Source of the DNA: Annulohypoxylon bovei var. microspora
Taxonomy: Eukaryota; Ascomycota; Sordariomycetes; Xylariales; Hypoxylaceae
Direction of reading: 5' to 3'
NCBI GenBank assembly: GCA_022836615.1
Contig: MU405236.1
Coordinates: 124,001 to 188,000 of the forward strand
Length of the DNA stretch: 64,000 nt
Shown here: one piece after another, positions 53,127 to 63,292 of the stretch
Layout: the number at the start of each line of letters is the position of its first letter
Position numbering within the stretch: the stretch's first letter is position 1
Position numbers and translations under genes: made by a program
The notes under the pieces: generated by a model
Told to the model about the DNA's origin: nothing
Databases searched by the model: none
What the model saw: the letters and a program-made list of their open reading frames with translations, nothing else

Positions 53127-55509
53127 CGCGAATTGTCAATGTAACCCTGAATATGTACCCGTGAGTTACTAGATACCGAGATAGGTAGGTACGTGTAGTT
53201 TGAGTAAAGGATATGATATGATATGATATAAATCAGTGAATAAATGAGGCGAGAATAGAATTTGGGGAATTGTAAATTGTTTGCGGAGGACGATGGTGGG
53301 GTAGGTACAGCTTTCACGAGTTATTTTTTTCTCTTAAGGAAAGCACTTCACATACCTAATTTTAGGTACTTATTATTAAGGGCTGAAGGTTTAAGAAAGG
53401 TTAATCAATATCGATAAGCTTGGTAAGATTTGGCGATGGTCAAATGTTGGGAATTGGGAATTGGGAACTGAGAACTGGGAACTGGGAAAATATGTGACAG
53501 GTTTGGGTATGACAGGTGTATGCCTAGAAAACTGAATATCGTTTATTTGTTCTTTGGGATGTCCACGATGTGACGATGCTAGATTCAGGGATCGATATCG
53601 AAGAACGACGTATGTAAAGTATCCCTCGTGCCTAAGGCGTTTCCACTCGTCATTAGCACCTAGGTATGTACCTAAGGATCTAGGTAGTCTAGCCGCTAAG
53701 GTCCTTGGCGTTGAAGCCGGCGATTTCGTTATTGGACTGACAGGTCCCGTCAATTGACCATGACAAGGGAAGAAAACTGAATTTTGTGATATGGATACGA
53801 TATCTCTGAACCTTTGCTTGGCTGCTTGGGCATTAGAAGATACGACGATATCGTATGTTTTAGGAATGAAACCACGAAGGCTCTGCCTGTTTAGTCTGGT
53901 AATCTCATTCACATGTGTCGAAAGGTTGTCTAGATTAGGTTGTAAATTATAAGTTGTTCGACGATCTATTAATATTCGGTGTACGTCTATGTACGAAGAG
54001 ATAAAGGTAAGAACACTGAAGAAAAAAATGTATGGCGGGGTGATTGACGTAGGGCTTACTGATCTTGGATGGACCAGAGGGGCGGGACAGGGAAAAGGCT
54101 TGTAAGATAAGCGGGTCTCGATAATGGATTGGTGGGGGTCTGCGCAACATCTATGGATCCTTAAGAAGGTTAATTCGGGTCTTATTAATATCTGCAGGAC
54201 CCCACCATCAACCAACATTTTTATCCCTTCACGTTCCATCCAAGAAGAGATGATTTTCGAGTCGATGATGCTCACGATGATGAATTATTTCGAAATATCT
54301 GATATCAACTAAATTCCGCAGTCTCAGATCTCTCAAATACCTATAAGGCCATATATTAAGGAAATATATCCACCTTTTCTCACCCTAAATACCTACCTAC
54401 CCAGATAGTAATCAGGTGTATCTGGGGTAAGGAATTCTTTAGGACAACTCACCTCCTCCTAATTAGAGCCTACCTAATCAAGGTAGCACGCGATGGAGTC
54501 TCTCGGTACCTAGGAATTTACGCGATCCATTCATCGGTGGGGGATTATCTGTTGTCATCCGAAGAAGATAGGTGACAAGTCATCTAGTTCGGTGAATAAT
54601 ACATGTATGATCGGGATTTCTGTCAACTGAAGACTCTCCAACTCGTGATTGCGATCACGGCCCAACCATGGCCAAGAGAAATTTCACATGCGTGCCTCCC
54701 CGCAACCCCATCCAGGAACAAACTACGCAGGCAGGCGGGTAGGGTTTCAATGCAGCAGATACAATATCCTTCATCTGCATGTCTTCGAGTATTTATATAA
54801 TATGACGGAAGGGTGTGGCTACGATGATGTGGTTATCGGTCTATAAGTTCCAGCTTGGCACAACCATCCTTCCAGTGGCAATCAATCAAACCGCAATGTG
54901 GCAGCTGTGGCCGGACTAAGAAGGGTTGCAGAAGCCGCTCGGTACTGCAATGCTGCTTGTAGATCCGGATCATCGGGTACCTTGCGTGTGCGAATATTTT
55001 GTAGTGGTAGTGGTAGTGGTAGTTGTGGTTGTACATTGGAGTTTGGACTCAGATGCAAGATTTGGATAAATCCGGATAGTGTACCTAGATAGCCCAACAA
55101 TCGCTTCATTACTTGGAAAATCTTAAAAGTCTTAAAGATTGGGTGACATAGTAATAAGTGTTGAGTGCCTATGAGTGTATATCTAGGTAAATATTTATGT
55201 AGGTAGATACGATGAACCCGTCAGACCCGTGTATTATACCTAGTATCTTAACCGGGCGTACAGAATTGGCGCCGGGAACGGACGGGGGGCGGATCCGAGG
55301 TGTTTAACTCAAACACCGGACTGAGCGTCTTAGACCGTCTAAGAACTTTACTCTTACAACTACTAGGTACCTACCACTTAGGCACTTGGGCACTTATACA
55401 ATATATTGATTTCGACGACAACGTCAACGGTTTGCGGGTTGTCAATTCTTTCTATTCTTAGAAATTCAATCTCGTTCTTCTTCTTTTCTTCAGCTGACTG
55501 GCATTCAAA
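53127..55509. other. Intergenic region with a long unassigned ORF
   Basis: 2.4 kb between 6-phosphogluconolactonase (start 53126, minus) and the PHO13 homologue (start 55510, plus). It contains the unassigned ORF described separately, a (GATAT)n run around 53210-53230, a GGGAA(C/T)T-type run at 53447-53487 and a GTGGTA run at about 55003-55023. A TAGGTACCTA palindrome is at 55364. Confidence 0.55.
53391..54239 (-). CDS. Unassigned ORF, 282 codons, no recognised family
   Basis: An open frame of about 295 codons; the first true ATG is at 54239. It lacks any motif I know. Residues include a hydrophobic stretch near YIFFFSVLTFISSYI. The 3' part encodes a short degenerate repeat (SSQFSVPNSQFP) that simply reads through a DNA microsatellite. 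Possible splice sites occur inside (GTAAGCCC near 54055). Alternatives: chance ORF, the 5' UTR of the 6-phosphogluconolactonase gene, or a lineage-specific gene. Codon use looks unlike the neighbouring genes. Confidence 0.25.
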   Translation of the reverse strand: MEREGIKMLVDGGVLQILIRPELTFLRIHRCCADPHQSIIETRLSYKPFPCPAPLVHPRSVSPTSITPPYIFFFSVLTFISSYIDVHRILIDRRTTYNLQPNLDNLSTHVNEITRLNRQSLRGFIPKTYDIVVSSNAQAAKQRFRDIVSISQNSVFFPCHGQLTGPVSPITKSPASTPRTLAARLPRSLGTYLGANDEWKRLRHEGYFTYVVLRYRSLNLASSHRGHPKEQINDIQFSRHTPVIPKPVTYFPSSQFSVPNSQFPTFDHRQILPSLSILINLS

Positions 55510-56605
55510 ATGACACAATTACCGAAGTATCTAACCGGCGATTCTGCCGCTCTCAGCGAGTTTCTCAATAAATTCGATGTGCGTTATTTTCCATAAACAC
55601 ACATTAGTAACCGTATCCCGAATCTCATTTTTATATAGGTCTTCTTACTCGATTGCGATGGTTAGGATAGTTAGAAACTCCTCAACCGGATCCAAAGGCT
55701 GAAATTGTGTAGGAGTCTTATGGTCCGGTGACCATCTCTTTGAGGGTATTGTCGAAACCCTAGAGATGCTGAGATCTAGGGGTAGGTCTGATGTGTTTCG
55801 TATATATACCTAGGTAGGCAATGTAAGCTAAAACATCTTAGGAAAACGAATTGTATTCGTCACAAACAATTCTACAAAGTCCCGGCCCGACTATCAGAAG
55901 AAGTTGACAGCATTGGGCATCCCTAGCGACGTTGAGGAGATCTTCGCTTCCGCTTACTCATCGGCGATTTATATCTCGCGGATCTTGAAATTGCCAGCGC
56001 CTAAGAACAAGGTTTTTGTTATTGGCGAGAGTGGCATCGAATCCGAGTTACGCACCGAGGGTGTACCGTTCATCGGCGGTACGGACCCGGCCCTGAGACG
56101 GGACATAACGCCCGAGGACTTTAACGGGCTGGCCGATGGATCGCTACTGGACCCAGACGTTGGGATCGTGCTCGCAGGATTAGACTTCCACATTAACTAT
56201 CTAAAGTTATCCATGGGCTTTCAGTATATCCGACGGGGCGCCAAGTTCCTCGCAACCAATCTCGACAGCACGTTGCCTATGAACCACACCTTCTTCCCTG
56301 GCGCCGGTTCCATATCCGTTCCTCTAGTCAACATGACGGGACAGACGCCTCTGGCTTTCGGGAAACCGAGCCAGGCCATGATGGATGCGATCGAAGGGAA
56401 ATTCAAGTTGGACCGGGCACGGACTTGCATGGTGGGTGACAGGCTCAATACTGATATCCAGTTCGGCATCGAGGGTGGCTTGGGAGGGACTCTAGCCGTG
56501 TTGACTGGCGTGAGCAAAAAGGAACACTGGGAGGCTGAGAATGCTGTAGCGGTTCCGGCATACTACGTTGACAAGCTGAGCGATCTCCGCGCTGCGACGC
56601 CATGA
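55510..56605 (+). CDS. PHO13: HAD-superfamily 4-nitrophenylphosphatase (PHO13/phosphoglycolate phosphatase)
   Basis: Haloacid-dehalogenase phosphatase that removes toxic side-products such as 2-phosphoglycolate. Four exons: 55510-55578, 55639-55660, 55713-55781 and 55842-56605, giving 307 residues. HAD motif I, LLDCDGV, has D28 and D30 as nucleophile and acid/base. Motif II is FVTNNSTKS, and the late motif is MVGDRLNTDIQFG. Exon 2 is a 22-nt micro-exon carrying motif I itself. All junctions keep frame (VFLLDCDG|VLWSGD and RSRG|KRIVF). The start codon follows a short pyrimidine-rich leader. Length equals the yeast enzyme. Confidence 0.94.
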
Positions 56606-56775
56606 TAGGGTTCATTCTCGTCTGTTCGTATCTCGTTTCCTTTAAGATTTTAATATCGTATAGATTTAGTACTTATCACAACGATCTATACACGATGCGT
56701 AACTATAGATAGATAGAAAGTAACTCTATAGACTGAAGATATCCTCATTAAGAATTTCTCGGATTTTGTCACCCA

Positions 56776-56819
56776 ATCGTGGATATCGTGGATATCGTGG
56801 ATATCGTGGATATCGTGGG
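56776..56819. repeat. 9-bp tandem repeat (ATCGTGGAT, about 4.8 copies)
   Basis: Perfect repetition of ATCGTGGAT from 56776 to about 56818. It lies downstream of PHO13, about 430 bp upstream of the PhyH start. Confidence 0.9.
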
Positions 56820-57050
56820 CATCCTGTATTCCTACCAAGAAGGCCTCATCATGTCACTCGCCGACGCCAAGTCTCGGCACAACGCTGTCAACTAGTAATA
56901 CGCAAACCAAAACGAGTTCTCCAACAGTTCTCCGAAACCGCCTCATCCTCTATTGGATGATGGGATTTCGGCTCGACATGCCGTATTCCCCGCGTAAAGA
57001 GCTACCCCATGGAGAGGGGGCATATATGATGTTAATTCGGTCTTCCTGAG

Positions 57051-57058
57051 TATATAAG
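57051..57058 (+). promoter_or_regulatory. Candidate TATA box of the PhyH gene
   Basis: TATATAAG about 190 bp upstream of the ATG at 57244, followed by a pyrimidine-rich stretch (CTCTTTCTCTTCT). Positional inference only. Confidence 0.35.
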
Positions 57059-57243
57059 ATAAAGAGGTAGCTATAGCTACAAAAAGCATACCTCTTTCTC
57101 TTCTATACGCTTCAATAGGTTATGTACCTCCCTACCTTTACTAGACTTTCATCCTGATCAACCCACCAAAATCCAACAGGTTAGCAGCGCCATCCTAATC
57201 CGCTAGCTGTATTTCACCTACCCGACTCCCTAAGCCCACAGCC

Positions 57244-58245
57244 ATGGTATCACCGCCAGCCCCCCTCACGCAAGAGGAAAAAGACTTCTTCCTCGCGCAC
57301 GGGTACCTCAAACTCAGCAACTGCTTCACCCGCGACCAAGCGGCGTCCGTGACCGAGGGCGTGTGGACGCGTCTCGGCATGTCGCCCACGGACAAGCGCA
57401 CCTGGACCCAGGAGCGCACGAACATGCCGTGGCACCGGTCCTTCGAGTGCGCGACCTTCGCGCCCAAGGCCTGGGCCGCGATCTGCGAGCTGTGCGGCGG
57501 CGAGGGCCGCGTCAACCCCGAGAGCGGGCTGTGGCGCGACGGCCTGATCGTCAACCTGGGCACCGCCGAGGGAGAGGGAAGCCCCGTGCCCCCGAAGGAC
57601 CTGCCCGGCTGGCACGTCGACGGCGACTTCTTCGTCCACTACCTCGACAGCCCCGAGCAGGCCCTGCTGGTCATCCCGCTGTTCACCGACATCGCGAGCC
57701 AGGGCGGGGGCACGATGCTGTGCCCCGCGGCGGTCGATACCGTGGCCAGGCGCCTGTACGAGAACCCTGAGGGCTTGTCCCCGCGCATGGTTCCGAGGAC
57801 GCATCCGGATTTTCCGAGGGAGAGGAATTTGCAGTGGTACTGCGACGTCGTGCGGAGCTGTGACGATGGTGATTTTGTGGAGGCGACGGGGAACGTGGGG
57901 GATGTGTATCTGCTGCACCCGCTGATGGTGCATAGCGCGACGAGCAATGCGAGGCGGGATGTGAGGATCATTACGAATCCCCCGGTAAGCATAAGGGAGC
58001 CGTTTTGCTTCGACAGGGGGGAGGGGGAGTACAGTTTGGTGGAGCGGAAGACGATGAAGGCGGTTGGGGGCGAGGAGATGTTGAAGGGGTGGGGGATTAC
58101 GATGCCGAGGGAGAGGCTCGTGCCGGAGAGGGTGCGTATCCAGGAGGCGATGAAGAGGGAGGAGCTGAGGAGGATGGAGGAGGAAGAGAAACAAAAGCAG
58201 AGACAGGAGCAAGGGCAGGGGAAGATTGCCTCGGTTGCCGCTTAA
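57244..58245 (+). CDS. Phytanoyl-CoA dioxygenase (PhyH) family oxygenase
   Basis: Single exon, 333 residues, Fe(II)/2-oxoglutarate-dependent. The metal triad is visible as WHVDGDFF (His-x-Asp) and HPLMVHSATSNARRDVRI (distal His, then Arg for 2-oxoglutarate). The N-terminus EKDFFLAHGYLKLSNCF is typical of PhyH proteins. Substrate is unknown; fungal members range from fatty-acid to secondary-metabolite hydroxylases. The C-terminal 30 residues are a Glu/Lys/Gln-rich helix. The ORF is very GC-rich and switches from C-ending to G-rich codons near 57780. The GC-rich composition also leaves the other frames open, so antisense ORFs here are shadows. Confidence 0.88.
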   Translation: MVSPPAPLTQEEKDFFLAHGYLKLSNCFTRDQAASVTEGVWTRLGMSPTDKRTWTQERTNMPWHRSFECATFAPKAWAAICELCGGEGRVNPESGLWRDGLIVNLGTAEGEGSPVPPKDLPGWHVDGDFFVHYLDSPEQALLVIPLFTDIASQGGGTMLCPAAVDTVARRLYENPEGLSPRMVPRTHPDFPRERNLQWYCDVVRSCDDGDFVEATGNVGDVYLLHPLMVHSATSNARRDVRIITNPPVSIREPFCFDRGEGEYSLVERKTMKAVGGEEMLKGWGITMPRERLVPERVRIQEAMKREELRRMEEEEKQKQRQEQGQGKIASVAA

Positions 58246-58713
58246 CTGTGTTGGATTTATGACGCGAGATACTATCTACTAGTATAGGATGACAAAGTTC
58301 TCACGTTGGGTAATAGCAAATAATTCATAATCATGTACTAGTACTACTTAACATTTATTGAAAATTGTGATAATGATTTTTGAATAAGTAAAATAAGAAA
58401 AAAACATTATCAGTCGAGGAATAACCTAAGATCTTATGCCGAAATTGTGCTTGAGACGGATAGGAAAAGCAAGGGGTGTGATGCTTTTTGGAGGAGAGGT
58501 TTAATAGTGCTAAATTTTCGAAAAATAATTGTTAGCGACTTTACCTACAATCTACATCAATCACTACACACTCACTTATTCCTGAACTTAACCAATGCCG
58601 TATACCTAGTTGAGTCATCGGGATTATTTTTCTTCAATAGGTCAAAACACACATTTATTCGCCTAATTCTCCTATTTCTTGATAAATCTTCGGAGACGAG
58701 AAAGACAAACTAA
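58246..58713. other. Intergenic stretch, promoter side of dihydrofolate reductase
   Basis: 470 bp of AT-rich sequence. A stop codon in the DHFR frame abuts the ATG at 58714, which fixes that start. Confidence 0.55.
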
Positions 58714-59379
58714 ATGTCCAACCCCCCACCACCGGAAATGCTTCACCCGGAGCTAACCCTCATCGTGGCCGCAACCCGTAACATGGGCATCGGCCTCAAC
58801 GGCACGCTTCCCTGGACGGGTCTCAAGAAGGAGATGGCATACTTCGCGCGCGTGACCAAGCGCTCATCTCCATCATCCTCTCCCACTAGCACCACAACTA
58901 CGAATGCCGTCATCATGGGCCGCAAGACGTGGGACAGCATACCGCCTAAATTCCGGCCGTTAAAGGGGCGCCTCAACATCGTCGTCAGCCGCTCGCATTC
59001 CGCTTCTTCTTCTTCTTCTCAGCAGCAGGAGGCTCAGGCAGTAGAAGGGCCCGTAAGAGTAAACTCGCTAGACGACGCCCTCGCGTATCTTAAGTTCGCA
59101 TCCGGCACGGGGAAGGCGTTCGTCATCGGCGGGGCGCAGATCTATGACGCGGCGCTGAAACTACCGGCGGCGAGGCGCGTGCTGTTGACGCGGATCCAAT
59201 CGCCCGAGTTCGAGTGCGATACCGTGTTCCCGCTGGAGCTCGACGGGAAAACTACGAGTGGCTGGGTGCGGAGGTCTAAGGAGGAACTCGATGCTTGGAC
59301 GGGCGAGACGGTGGCGGAGGGCGTGCAAGAGGAGAATGGCACGCAGTATGAATTTCAGTTGTGGGAGAGGGCTGATTGA
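58714..59379 (+). CDS. DFR1: Dihydrofolate reductase
   Basis: Reduces dihydrofolate to tetrahydrofolate with NADPH, feeding thymidylate, purine and methionine synthesis. Single exon, 221 residues. Motifs: LIVAATRNMGIGLNGTLPW (substrate and Met20-type loop), NAVIMGRKTWDSIP, RLNIVVSRS, and FVIGGAQIYDAAL (cofactor site). A Ser/Thr-rich insertion sits after VTKR and a Ser/Gln-rich one follows SRSHSA, both in loop regions. The start is fixed by a stop codon immediately upstream. Neighbouring CBP3 is convergent, 178 bp away. Confidence 0.96.
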   Translation: MSNPPPPEMLHPELTLIVAATRNMGIGLNGTLPWTGLKKEMAYFARVTKRSSPSSSPTSTTTTNAVIMGRKTWDSIPPKFRPLKGRLNIVVSRSHSASSSSSQQQEAQAVEGPVRVNSLDDALAYLKFASGTGKAFVIGGAQIYDAALKLPAARRVLLTRIQSPEFECDTVFPLELDGKTTSGWVRRSKEELDAWTGETVAEGVQEENGTQYEFQLWERAD

Positions 59380-59557
59380 TTTTATGTTCTGCTATACAAT
59401 ATGTACAGTAATGTAAACTCTGAGTGAGAGGGTAACTTTTATCGCGTGTACGGCGTAGTGTTACGCCCAAAATCTAACGTGATGTTATTGCGCCGTACTT
59501 TTGACATCCCAATATGCATTACAATATGCCGCCATTATGTTCCCATATACTAGGTCA

Positions 59558-60542
59558 TCATATATTCAAGCCCTGCACAGCAGCCTTCGACCCTGCCACC
59601 GGCAGCACCTTTGCGAGCACCCGCACAGGCATATCCACGAGCATGAGCTCGTTCTTAGCAGGCCACTTGAAAACAGCCTGAGCCTGGCTGTACAGCGCCT
59701 CATCCGGTATCTGGTCCAGCATCTTGAGGCACAGCCGCATCCAACTGACGACCGCCGCCAGCGCGCGCACGTCGACATCCTCCCGGGCCTTAAAGACGTT
59801 GCGCCAGACGGCGGCGGCCAGCACGGGGTCGCCCTTGACGACACCCTCGTCGTAAGCGGCTATGATGCCGCGCCACTGCACGAATATGTCTTTTAGGTAG
59901 CGGTGTCGCAAACCTCGGGAGCTGATGCCGTGGACCAGGTCCATCTTCTCCTCGGCGTCGAAGAAGAAGTGGTCTACGAACTGTCGCTGCCATAGTCGAG
60001 CGGCCTCTCGGTCTAGATCTCGGAGTCGCGCGAAGACTAGGTACATGTGCAGCATTGTGATTTGCGACCACGTGCTAAAGGTTGGGGGGAGGTTGAAATC
60101 TGGAGGTCGAGACGGCTAATGTTAGCAATGGCAATGAAACATCTGCTAAGCGGATTAGAGGGTGACCAAAGGGGTGTCCATTACCCGTATGCCACGTCGT
60201 CGTCCCTTCGCCTAGATCCTCGCCTTCTGCCGTCTTAGGTATCGTCCCGGCCGTCCTATCTTTCGCAGATATTGTATATATCGCCTCGCGGGCGCATACT
60301 TTGTATATATCCTCGGTAGCTTGCACTACTCGGTAAGGCTCGGTCGATCTTTGGAACACGTTGGCAATGATTTCGCGGACGCCTGATTGGCGGGGAGTGC
60401 TCCCGAAATCCCTTCTCTGGTCGAGTCGAGGAGGCCCGGCGGCGACGAACTGCCTTAAAGTAGCAGCATTTTGGATTTCTGTGGCTGCGGTCGCTTGTCG
60501 CATTAGCAGAGCGAACTGCCGTCTGCAATTCCGGCACGCCAT
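59558..60542 (-). CDS. CBP3: Ubiquinol-cytochrome c reductase assembly factor Cbp3 (UQCC1)
   Basis: Mitochondrial chaperone that binds newly made cytochrome b at the ribosome exit and feeds it into complex III. Two exons, 60542-60185 and 60099-59558, encode 299 residues. The conserved domain begins LPPTFSTWSQITMLHMYLV and continues RQFVDHFFFDAEEKMD, GISSRGLRHRYLKDIFVQW and AAYDEGVVKGDPVLAAAVWRN. The N-terminal 40 residues are Arg/Ala/Ser-rich, fitting a mitochondrial presequence. The acceptor at 60100 (CTCCAG) was chosen because an earlier AG leads to a stop. Frame and family both agree. Confidence 0.93.
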
Positions 60543-60916
60543 TTTCTACCGCGGTGTCGAGGTCGCAAGTATATGTGTCGAAGGGTTGAATGTGTTCGAA
60601 AGTGGAAAGTGGAAAGTCGAAATCGATGTTCACGTCATTGACATTTGCGCATCAGACAAAGGATAAAAAATTAAAAAAAGCTCGAAGCTTAGACCCCTGT
60701 TCAATCCTAGGATCTTCGACAGGGATTATGATGTGGGTATGAGTACAATGTACTTATTGCTCTGAATTTGATCATCAAAAAGAAAATCTAAAGATAACTA
60801 TTGGAGAGAGAAAAGTAGTAAATACGTTCATGCTAAATACTAGGTATCGTATTTACAATTCTAGATGATTATGTATATATGAGGCAATTAAATAACCAGA
60901 TGCCTCAAAAATGAAT
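60543..60916. other. Intergenic stretch
   Basis: 374 bp between the Cbp3 start and the KAS stop (both minus). AT-rich, no gene seen. Confidence 0.5.
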
Positions 60917-62349
60917 TTAATCATATCTAGAGAATACCAATGTTGCGTTGGTGCCTCCAAACCCGAAGCTGTTAGATATACTAACGTTGACCTCCTTTTC
61001 CTGGGCTTCGAGGGGAACAAGATTGAACTTAGGCTCAACATCGGATTCTGTCAGGTTCAGTGTTGGAGGAAGTATGTTCTGTGAAGAATGAAGAAGTTAA
61101 TTGTTTCTGGTCATCACAAATTTAAGACGTAGGTAAATGCTAAAACTCACCTCGACAATAGCTAGAATTGAAAAAATAGCCTCAATTGCACCGGAAGCAC
61201 CAAGAAGGTGTCCTATAGATCCTTTGGTGCTACTAACGGCAACGTGGCCTTCGTTGGAATATCCCTCTTCACCAACCATCAACGAGCGAATCGCACGGGC
61301 TTCGGCAACATCGCCTACGGGGGTGCTGGTCGCATGCGCGTTGATATAGTCCACTTGACGAGGTTTGATTCCGGCGTGTTTTAGAGCCTTATTCATAGAG
61401 AGGAGCGCTCCTGATCCATCTTGGCGTGGAGCCGTGATATGGTGAGCGTCACAACTGCTCCCGTACCCCTTTAATTCGGCGTATATTCGTGCGCCCCTCG
61501 CTCTGGCATGTTCTAACTCCTCCATAATCACAACTGCTGCGCCTTCGGCGACGACAAATCCATCACGCCTGCGATCAAAAGGCCGGCAGCTCGAGGACGG
61601 GTCGTCGTTAAACGCGGTGGATAAAGAACGCGATCTTCCAAATCCAGCAAATGTGAGAGGGTGAATGCATGATTCTGCCCCTCCTGCAACCATAACATCG
61701 GCGTCTCCAAATGCGATGAAGCGCGAGGCGTCTCCTATGGAATGCGCCCCTGTAGTACAAGCCGTGGTTACGGAATGGTTGGGGCCCTGAAAACCGTACC
61801 TCATAGCAATATGTCCGGCTGCTAGATTGATGAGGATCCTGGGGACGAAGAGCGGAGATACCTTCTTGTAGCCCTACGCAGATAAGAGTTTAGCAAATGC
61901 GTAATATTTTAATTGTTCATGGAAGATAATGCATCAGATCTCACATCTTGTTCGTATGCGACGCTGGTGGCGTATATGTCATCTAAATTTCCGATGCCAC
62001 TTCCTAGACAGACCCCGGTCGATTCTAAATCCTTTTGCTTTTGAGGTTTCCATGCGGCATCCTCGAGAGCCATTCCTGCTGCGGCTACCGCATACTGCGA
62101 GAATGCGGACATGCGGCGTTGATCTGTGGCAGACAGCCAGTCATCCGGTCGCCACTGGCCTTCACCCGTACCCGACTTTGGGACAATTCCCGCCACGGTG
62201 CTAGTGAGACCGCGCCATTTCTCCTGTGGCTCAAAATCTGCCACACTCACTATGCCGGAGTGCCCAGCAATCAACCTATTCCACGAACGCCGAACACCTA
62301 CTCCAAGAGGAGTGATGGCGCCTAAGCCTGTGATGACAACCCGGCGCAT
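60917..62349 (-). CDS. CEM1: Mitochondrial beta-ketoacyl-ACP synthase
   Basis: Condensing enzyme of mitochondrial type II fatty-acid synthesis, which makes the octanoyl precursor of lipoate. Three exons: 62349-61945, 61873-61151 and 61078-60917, giving 429 residues. The active-site Cys is C174 ([13 protein letters not shown]); the two catalytic His are in [11 protein letters not shown] and [12 protein letters not shown]. The loop [14 protein letters not shown] closes the family set. The N-terminus begins directly at the [16 protein letters not shown] core, so a presequence is short or cryptic, as in other fungal copies. Both introns are phase 0. It is divergent from the OPT transporter. Confidence 0.95.
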
Positions 62350-63292
62350 TCTTTGCCATAGTCAGGACTACCTGTGCGAGCCTGAAAGTTTAGGGTTGTA
62401 TAGAGTATAAAAACATCGGTCCAATTGCGATTTGATTTTGGGGATGAATTTGCCGACTTTTAGGGTTGGAAGCTGTTGAGAAATCATAAAAAGTAAACCG
62501 CGGATAAGATGATTTAATTACGCGATTACGCGATTATGAAGTTAACTGGATTGATTCTATTGGTTCGGAATGCGGCAAGTGGCATTGGATTACTATGTAT
62601 GTAGCTACCCGATACAGTTGGAGGCAGGGCAGTAGCAGTCCGTAGCAGTCCCGCGTCCCGAGCGCCAGGTTTATGCCACGCGGTTAAGTCCACTTTTAGT
62701 TAGCACTATCCATATTGATAACGCAACCTTGAACTGTCCAGTCCAGAGCTTAAGAGAGCTACATGTTGTCTTCACTCATACATAATTGTTCAAGACAACA
62801 ACTTCAACACCAATAACAACGACAACAACCTTAGGTCAATTCAATGATCTTAAAACAATGAGTCTATTTTAATTCGATTTATCGTGTCTTAGCTATCGAA
62901 GAGAGTCTATAGCATAATAGACAAATGCGGATTTGAACACGTTTCAAATATTTACATTCGAGTGGTGGTTTAAGGGGACGACAACTCCAATCTTATGTCA
63001 GAACTGTTTTGATAGATTAAAAATCTTATCAACTCGCCAAATATCAATGTAAACGGTGGTGATATTGCGATCTTACACCACACTTTTGGGCAACAAACAA
63101 TGTCCCTGTGATTAAGACAAGTTTATGGCCCGCCGCTTGCTTCAACATCCACGGACAATCCGTGTAAGCCAATGTTGGGGGATATTACCTATTGGCATAT
63201 TATTGGAGGAGCCTCTTCGTCTATGAGTCGGTTTTATGATCCTCGAGGCCTAAGAATTAGATTGGATCATTCGATCATCCTCGCCTTTCAAG
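62350..63292. other. Divergent intergenic region
   Basis: 940 bp shared 5' region of the KAS gene (minus) and the OPT transporter (plus). It contains an ACAACAAC-type leader around 62795-62830. No gene was recognised. Confidence 0.55.

Larger units (their letters stand above)
56606..57243. other. Intergenic stretch
   Basis: 640 bp between PHO13 and the PhyH gene (both plus). It contains a 9-bp tandem repeat at 56776-56819 and a candidate TATA box at 57051. Confidence 0.6.

Noticed and set aside
57250..58212. Antisense 320-codon ORF over the PhyH gene
   Set aside because: Same reason: few stops in GC-rich DNA, no motif, and the sense strand encodes a complete iron triad.
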